A stretch of DNA of 10,902 nucleotides from an uncultured Anaerolineae bacterium (GTDB lineage: Bacteria > Chloroflexota > Anaerolineae > Anaerolineales > UBA4823), in assembly GCA_937129505.1 (NCBI GenBank), contig CAKZNJ010000562.1, positions 1-10,902 on the forward strand. The letters are read 5' to 3'. Every line of letters starts with the position of its first letter. Positions within the stretch are counted from its first letter, which is position 1. Under the pieces are notes generated by a model. The model did no database searches. It was not told the DNA's origin and saw nothing but the letters and a program-made list of their open reading frames with translations. A program made the position numbers and the translations under genes. Of the stretch, positions 6,440 through 10,902 are shown piece by piece.

Positions 6440-7386
6440 TGGAAGCAGTGTTTACGCGCCGCTCGGTTGCTCCTTTTTTGCAGCGCTATGGGTTGCTTAT
6501 CTCCTTTAGCCTGCTGATCCTCGGCCTATCCCTGCTCTCCGAACGTTTCCTCACGGCGAGCAACTTGGTGAATGTCTTACGGCAGGCTTCGATCAACGGC
6601 ATCGTCTCGGTGGGGATGACCTTAGTGATCTTAACCGGTGGCATTGACCTTTCGGTTGGGTCTGTCTTAGCCCTTTCGGCTGTCATTTGCGCCAGCTTAT
6701 TGAAGAGTGGTCTGTCTGTACCCCTTACCATCTTGATCTCCCTTGGAGTTGGCAGTGGACTGGGGCTCATCAACGGCCTGATGATTACCAAAGCGCGCAT
6801 TCCCCCTTTCATTGCCACCTTGGGGATGCTCACTGTGGCAAGAGGTTTAGCGCTGATGTACACCCAAGGGCAACCTGTAACCGGTTTGCCTTCATCGTTT
6901 CGCTTTTTAGGAGCTGGAACACTAGGTCCGATTCCAATGCCGATCGTTGTTGCGGGCACTATCTTCTTGATTGGAATCGTTGTCTTGAAATACACCCGTT
7001 TGGGAGAATATATCTATGCGATTGGTGACAATCCACAAGCTGCCCGCTTAGCAGGAATCGCCACGCAGCGAATTATCACCCTCGTATATGCGCTGTCAGG
7101 CATGTGTGCTGCGCTGGCAGGGATGGTATTGATCGCTCGTCTTGACTCCGCTCAGCCCATCATCGGGCAAGGCTACGAATTCAACGCCATCGCTGCGGTC
7201 GTGGTAGGTGGGACTAGTTTTGCAGGAGGTGAAGGAGGACTGTTTGGCACGTTAGTGGGAGCGTTGCTGATTGAAACGTTGGATAATGGTCTGAACCTGT
7301 TGAATGTCTCTGCCCTGTGGGAACAGGTTGTAAAGGGCATTGTGATTGCTCTCGCCTTACTATTGTATAAATCGGTTCAGCGCTGA
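6439..7386 (+). CDS. rbsC: Ribose ABC transporter permease (first copy)
   Basis: Integral membrane subunit of the ribose importer, of the RbsC/XylH/AraH family, 315 residues. It begins with a short cytoplasmic N-terminus and a helix at about 18-35, followed by the signature VGMTLVILTGGIDLSVGSV (58-76). Then come IPPFIATLGMLTVARGLALMYTQG (121-144) and the cytoplasmic coupling loop YAIGDNPQAARLAGI (193-207), which should contact RbsA. The C-terminal block FNAIAAVVVGGTSFAGGEG (248-266) follows. The full length and conserved ends show an intact gene. Its ATG overlaps the rbsD stop codon, so it probably relies on coupled translation. A 142-base gap to rbsB follows, with no obvious terminator. A second, divergent permease lies at the far end of the cluster. 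Confidence 0.94.
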   Translation: MEAVFTRRSVAPFLQRYGLLISFSLLILGLSLLSERFLTASNLVNVLRQASINGIVSVGMTLVILTGGIDLSVGSVLALSAVICASLLKSGLSVPLTILISLGVGSGLGLINGLMITKARIPPFIATLGMLTVARGLALMYTQGQPVTGLPSSFRFLGAGTLGPIPMPIVVAGTIFLIGIVVLKYTRLGEYIYAIGDNPQAARLAGIATQRIITLVYALSGMCAALAGMVLIARLDSAQPIIGQGYEFNAIAAVVVGGTSFAGGEGGLFGTLVGALLIETLDNGLNLLNVSALWEQVVKGIVIALALLLYKSVQR

Positions 7387-7528
7387 CCGTTTTAAAGTGT
7401 GATTACTAGGCAAGAAGTGTCTCAAGAGAAAGGAGGTTGTTCGCCGTCTGATCATTTTATCCCTAGTGAATTTGACACCCAATTATCCTAACAACCTAAA
7501 TTTTTTACCCTTCTAAGGAGGAGCGAAT
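7387..7528 (+). promoter_or_regulatory. rbsC-rbsB intergenic region with strong rbsB ribosome binding site
   Basis: This 142-base gap holds AAGGAGGAG (7515-7523), a near-perfect Shine-Dalgarno five bases before the rbsB ATG. It also holds TTGACA (7472-7477), with only a poor -10 candidate (TAAATT 7497-7502, 19-base spacer). A second strong Shine-Dalgarno-like GAAAGGAGG (7428-7436) has no proper reading frame after it. A weak inverted pair ACTAGG (7405-7410)/CCTAGT (7462-7467) flanks it. An extra rbsB promoter is possible but not shown. Confidence 0.45.
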
Positions 7529-8461
7529 ATGAAACCGATTAGTTACATTCTTTCTATTCTAATTGCAGCAGCTTTGGTGTTGAGCGCTTGCGCGCCCCAA
7601 GCTACCCCTACCGTTCCACCGGCAACCGAGGCTCCCGCTGCTGAGATCACCCTTGGGCTAGTGCTCTCGACGCTGAACAATCCCTTCTTCGTCACCCTGC
7701 GTGACGGCGCTCAGAAAGCCGCCGACGCAGCCGGCGTCAAGCTCATCGTCGTCGACGCTCAGGATGACTCCGCCAAAATGATCGCCGGCATCGAAGACCT
7801 AATCAGCAAGAACGTATCCGCCCTGCTCATCAACCCCACCGATGCCGACGCCGTCGTCCCAGCCATCCAAAAAGCCAACGAAGCCGGCATCCCCGTCTTC
7901 ACCGTCGACCGCGGCTCTAACGGCGGCACCGTCGTCTCTCACATCGCTTCGGATAACGTCGCCGGCGGCAAGATGGCTGCCGAATTCCTCTGCAACGCCA
8001 TCGGCGGCAAGGGCAATGTGGTCGAACTTCAGGGTATCGCCGGCACTTCCGCAGCGCGCGACCGCGGCCAAGGCTTCAACGAATACATGAGCGCCAATTG
8101 CCCCGATGCCAAAATCGTCGCCCAACAAACCGCCAACTTCAACCGCGATGAAGGGCTCAAGGTCTTCGAAAACATCCTCCAAGCACAACCCGACATCGCC
8201 GGCGTGTTTGCTCACAACGATGAGATGATCCTCGGCGCTATCCAAGCCGCCGAAGCTGCAGGACGCACCGGCATCGTCTTCGTCGGCTTTGATGCCATCG
8301 ACGACGCCGTCAAAGCCGTCGAAGAAGGCAAATTAGCCGCTACCGTCGCTCAGCAACCCGCCCTCATGGGCCAACTAGCCGTCGAAATCGCCGTTAAGTA
8401 TCTGAGCGGTCAAACGGTAGAAGCCTATATTCCTGTCGCGCTCTCGTTGGTTACCAAGTAA
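7529..8461 (+). CDS. rbsB: Ribose-binding lipoprotein of the ABC transporter
   Basis: Extracytoplasmic substrate-binding protein, 310 residues. A lipoprotein signal peptide (1-20) ends in the lipobox LSAC with Cys21. A Pro/Thr/Ala-rich tether (22-38) follows, then a periplasmic-binding-protein domain very similar to E. coli RbsB. The ribose contacts known from E. coli RbsB all appear conserved by my alignment: Ser47, Asn51, Phe53, Phe54, Asn102, Asp127, Arg128, Ser141, Ile170, Arg179, Phe204, Asn230, Phe254, Asp255 and Gln275. This makes ribose, rather than galactose or xylose, the likely ligand. Codons here end in C more often than in the flanking permease and ATPase genes, which together with the strong ribosome binding site fits high expression. 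A hairpin directly follows the stop. The lipid anchor fits a cell without a classical periplasm, or one with outer-face anchoring. Confidence 0.96.
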   Translation: MKPISYILSILIAAALVLSACAPQATPTVPPATEAPAAEITLGLVLSTLNNPFFVTLRDGAQKAADAAGVKLIVVDAQDDSAKMIAGIEDLISKNVSALLINPTDADAVVPAIQKANEAGIPVFTVDRGSNGGTVVSHIASDNVAGGKMAAEFLCNAIGGKGNVVELQGIAGTSAARDRGQGFNEYMSANCPDAKIVAQQTANFNRDEGLKVFENILQAQPDIAGVFAHNDEMILGAIQAAEAAGRTGIVFVGFDAIDDAVKAVEEGKLAATVAQQPALMGQLAVEIAVKYLSGQTVEAYIPVALSLVTK

Positions 8462-8476
8462 AACCTTCTATATCTC

Positions 8477-8511
8477 GGATGTGGATCGCAGTCTGATTGC
8501 GATCCACATCC
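8477..8511 (+). promoter_or_regulatory. Perfect 14-bp hairpin between rbsB and rbsA
   Basis: GGATGTGGATCGCA (8477-8490) and TGCGATCCACATCC (8498-8511) form a 14-bp perfect stem with a 7-base loop. In RNA, two further loop pairs (G-U, U-A) could form. It starts 16 bases after the rbsB stop and ends 16 bases before the rbsA start. No T-run follows, so it is not a standard terminator. It most likely stabilises the rbsB 3' end or limits read-through and rbsA translation, lowering membrane-component levels relative to the binding protein. Confidence 0.75.
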
Positions 8512-8527
8512 CTCTGATGAGAATCCA

Positions 8528-10063
8528 ATGGACACCCCACGATTGCAATTAGAACACATCAGCAAAGCCTTCCCCGGCGTCCAAGCCGTGAATGACCTAA
8601 GTCTCCAAGCGTATGCGGGGGAAATTCTTGCCTTGGTTGGCGAAAACGGTGCTGGAAAAACCACTCTGATGAATATCTTGAGCGGGGCTCTACAAGCAGA
8701 CAGCGGACGCATTCTTGTGGACGGCAAGGAAGTGCAGATTGACTCGCCGCGTAAGGCTCTTGAGCTGGGAATCACGATGATTCATCAGGAACTCGCCCTT
8801 ATTCCCCAGCTTACCGTAGGTCAAAACATTTTTCTCGGTCGTGAACCGCGCCGCAAAACCGCAAAATGGTTGGTCGATTGGAGAACCCTCTATCAAGAAG
8901 CCCAAAATCAATTGGAGCGTCTTGGCTTGGATATTGACGCCCATGCCATCGTTCAAGAATTGACCATCGCCCAAAGGCAGATGGTCGAAATCACCAAAGC
9001 GCTCTCTTATAATGCCCGCATCATCGTGTTAGACGAGCCGACGAGTGCTTTGAGCAGTAAAGAGACAGAGCGCCTATTTGAATTAATGCGCACCTTGCGT
9101 AGCCAGGGAGTGACCCAGATTTTTATTTCGCACCGATTGGAGGAGGTCTTTGAAATTGCTGACCGAGTGGCAGTTATGCGCGACGGCCAATTAGTCGGTC
9201 TTGCCCCCACTGCTGAGCTGAACCGCGAGCGGGTGGTGCAAATGATGGTAGGAAGAGAATTGGGCGAATATTTTCCCAAAACTCAATACCAGCGTGGAGA
9301 GATCGTACTAGCCGCACAAGGATTACGGCGTAGAAATGAACTCCATGATGTCAGCCTGGTCTTGCATCGTGGCGAAGTGGTCGGTTTAGCTGGGTTGGTC
9401 GGGGCTGGGCGAACGCTGGTGGCTCGGGCTCTATTCGGGGTCGACCGGCTTGAAGTGGGTGAAATTGAAATTGAAGGGAAAAAGGTCACCATCAACAATC
9501 CACAAGATGCTATCCGACTGGGCATCGGTTTTGTTCCGGAAGACCGCAAAACCCAAGGGCTATTTCTCGGTCAAAGCGTGCGTTCCAACGTCATCATTAG
9601 TCTGCTCAAACGGATGAGTTGGCTAGGGTTTGTCCAGTTTCGCAAGGCAGAAACCCTCGTTGCTGAATTGGTTAAGCGTCTAGGAATTCGAACCCCTTCG
9701 ATTTTGCAACGGGTGCGAAACCTCTCTGGCGGCAATCAACAAAAGGTTATCATCGCCCGCTGGATGGCGCTTAACCCGAAGATTCTCATCCTCGATGAAC
9801 CCACTCGAGGGGTAGATGTGCTTGCCAAAGCAGAAATTCATGCCCTAATCAATGAGCTTGCTTCCCAAGGAGTAGCCGTTTTGATGATCTCCTCCGAATT
9901 ACCAGAAATTCTCGGCATCTGCGACCGCATATTGGTCATGCGCAATGGGCGCATTGTCGCCGAATTTAACCGCGAGCAAGCTACACAAGAAGTCATTATG
10001 CGCGCTGCTACCGGTCAACTTGAAACGTTGTTAACAGTCAGCGGACAACCTCAAACAGCCTAA
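8528..10063 (+). CDS. rbsA: Ribose ABC transporter ATP-binding protein (two ATPase domains)
   Basis: Cytoplasmic ATPase of the carbohydrate uptake class with two fused nucleotide-binding domains, 511 residues, the normal RbsA length. Domain 1 has Walker A GENGAGKTT (38-46), signature LTIAQRQ (145-151), Walker B IIVLDEPT (165-172) and switch His202. Domain 2 has a degenerate Walker A GLVGAGRT (289-296) with Arg in place of Lys, signature LSGGNQQK (399-406), Walker B LILDEPTRGVD (420-430) and SSELPE (455-460) with no switch histidine. These second-domain changes are normal for RbsA/MglA proteins, where only one site is fully catalytic. The ribosome binding site is weak (GATGAGAA at 8516-8523), in contrast to rbsB just upstream, and the start lies just after a strong hairpin. 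This fits lower synthesis than the binding protein. The second permease gene follows 18 bases later. Confidence 0.95.
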   Translation: MDTPRLQLEHISKAFPGVQAVNDLSLQAYAGEILALVGENGAGKTTLMNILSGALQADSGRILVDGKEVQIDSPRKALELGITMIHQELALIPQLTVGQNIFLGREPRRKTAKWLVDWRTLYQEAQNQLERLGLDIDAHAIVQELTIAQRQMVEITKALSYNARIIVLDEPTSALSSKETERLFELMRTLRSQGVTQIFISHRLEEVFEIADRVAVMRDGQLVGLAPTAELNRERVVQMMVGRELGEYFPKTQYQRGEIVLAAQGLRRRNELHDVSLVLHRGEVVGLAGLVGAGRTLVARALFGVDRLEVGEIEIEGKKVTINNPQDAIRLGIGFVPEDRKTQGLFLGQSVRSNVIISLLKRMSWLGFVQFRKAETLVAELVKRLGIRTPSILQRVRNLSGGNQQKVIIARWMALNPKILILDEPTRGVDVLAKAEIHALINELASQGVAVLMISSELPEILGICDRILVMRNGRIVAEFNREQATQEVIMRAATGQLETLLTVSGQPQTA

Positions 10064-10081
10064 CAAGGAATCACCACCACC

Positions 10082-10902
10082 ATGGAAGCCCAGAAACCTT
10101 CTTCTCATCTGCTGCAAATCTTCCTCGATCGACTGCGCCAAGGAAGCGTCTATGCTATCCTGCTGCTTATCTTAATCGCCTTGGCAGTGCTTGCCGCTGA
10201 TTTTTTCACGTTACAAAACCTGCTCACCGTAGCACTGCAAACATCCTTAATTGCCTTGGTGGGCATTGGGATGACTTTCACCATCATCACCGGTGGAATC
10301 GATCTTTCGGTGGGTTCAGTGGCAGCCTTGTGTGGAGCACTAGCTGCAGGCTTTGCAGTGCGTCACGGGTTGGGGACATATCCCGCCATCATATTAGCCC
10401 TCGGCGTAGGACTGCTCATCGGTGCGGTGAACGGCGCAATGGTCGTTTGGGGACGCATACCTCCCTTTGTAGCAACATTGGCTATGATGGCTGCAGCACG
10501 AGGGCTTACTTTAGTCTATACGCAAGGACGCCCGATTGCCGGGTTGGATAAACAATTCACCTTCTGGGGCACGGGCACGCTATGGGGAATCCCCATCCCC
10601 GTTTTTGTCCTTGTCGTGGTCGCGTTGGTGGCGAGTTGGGTTTTGCGTAACACCGTCTTTGGCTTACACGTTTATGCCGTTGGCGGCGGTGAAGAGACCG
10701 CCCGTTTAGCCTCAGTCGAAGTGCGGCGCACCAAACTTGGTGTTTACCTGATCAGCGGCTTTTGCGCTGCACTAGCAGGCGTTCTGCTGACCGCTCGCCT
10801 TTGGTCGGCTCAGCCCAACAGTGGGGTGTTGATGGAGCTTGATGCCATTGCAGCGGCTGTTTTAGGTGGCACCAGCCTAGCGGGGGGCATTGGCGGGATC
10901 GG
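10082..10902 (+). CDS. rbsC: Second RbsC-like ribose ABC transporter permease, 3' end cut by window edge
   Basis: About 273 residues are visible from ATG 10082; AAGGAA (10065-10070) lies 11 bases upstream. It is the same family as the 6439-7386 permease, with the same landmarks: VGIGMTFTIITGGIDLSVGSV (60-80), RIPPFVATLAMMAAARGLTLVYTQG (125-149), the coupling loop YAVGGGEETARLASV (198-212) and DAIAAAVLGGTSLAGGIGG (254-272). The loop differs from the first copy, which has GDNPQAARLAGI. The sequences have clearly diverged elsewhere, so this is not a recent duplication. The end lies outside the window, perhaps only some 50 residues away judging from the first copy. It could form a heterodimer with the first permease, act as a homodimer sharing RbsA, or serve another sugar; the sequence does not decide. 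Confidence 0.92.
   Translation, partial: MEAQKPSSHLLQIFLDRLRQGSVYAILLLILIALAVLAADFFTLQNLLTVALQTSLIALVGIGMTFTIITGGIDLSVGSVAALCGALAAGFAVRHGLGTYPAIILALGVGLLIGAVNGAMVVWGRIPPFVATLAMMAAARGLTLVYTQGRPIAGLDKQFTFWGTGTLWGIPIPVFVLVVVALVASWVLRNTVFGLHVYAVGGGEETARLASVEVRRTKLGVYLISGFCAALAGVLLTARLWSAQPNSGVLMELDAIAAAVLGGTSLAGGIGGI

Noticed and set aside
6486..6995. 169-codon antisense frame inside the first permease gene
   Set aside because: It lies wholly within a clearly conserved gene on the other strand, and its Pro/Lys/Thr-rich product has no family resemblance.
7799..8245. 148-codon antisense frame inside rbsB
   Set aside because: It mirrors a gene with strong C-ending codon bias. The translated sequence is Val/Gly/Asp-rich and lacks domain features, a typical artefact of codon bias.
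8477..8511. Intrinsic terminator after rbsB
   Set aside because: The stem is strong but no run of Ts follows on either side, and rbsA is plainly part of the same system.
1..10902. Mobile elements, CRISPR arrays, toxin-antitoxin or defence genes, tRNA or rRNA
   Set aside because: No repeat-spacer arrays, transposase or integrase motifs, terminal repeats or RNA-gene-like folds were recognised by eye on either strand.

Overview
The window looks like chromosomal DNA of a free-living bacterium, most likely a member of the Chloroflexota (Anaerolineae-like). This is an inference from three things: the sugar-binding lipoprotein has a Pro/Thr/Ala-rich linker right after its lipobox cysteine, base composition is moderate, and the ribose genes are mixed with small conserved proteins. 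No rRNA, tRNA, CRISPR array, transposase, integrase or phage gene was seen.

Left part (1-3830, all genes on the minus strand). Reading from right to left these are: a GYD-domain small protein (3537-3830) with its own promoter and a probable terminator; a membrane-anchored small gene that appears broken by a -1 frame change (3021-3427); a DUF1330 small protein (2498-2788) with its own promoter; an unrecognised 383-residue soluble protein (1212-2363); and, 28 bases further on, an APC-superfamily permease that runs off the left edge (1-1183).

Right part (3924-10902, plus strand). This is a complete or nearly complete ribose uptake and activation cluster in the order rbsR(lacI-type)-rbsK-rbsD-rbsC-rbsB-rbsA-second rbsC-like permease, the last cut by the right edge. 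RbsB is a lipoprotein that captures ribose outside the membrane. The permeases form the channel and RbsA (two ATPase domains) drives uptake. RbsD converts beta-pyranose to beta-furanose ribose, and RbsK phosphorylates ribose to ribose-5-phosphate. The regulator gene comes first. Its promoter (TTGACA-17-TACAAT) runs straight into a LacI/PurR-type operator (GCAAACGTTTGC plus a second, partial copy inside a 13-bp inverted repeat), so the operon probably represses itself until ribose or a derivative appears.

rbsR/rbsK overlap by ATGA and rbsD/rbsC by TAATG, which indicates translational coupling. rbsB follows a 142-base gap and has a near-perfect Shine-Dalgarno sequence. A perfect 14-bp hairpin separates rbsB from rbsA. 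Together these point to rbsB being made in excess over the membrane parts.

Most of the right part is well understood. The items most worth a second look are the second permease, the frame-broken membrane gene, the divergent promoter/operator region, the rbsB-rbsA hairpin, and the unknown protein next to the permease on the left.
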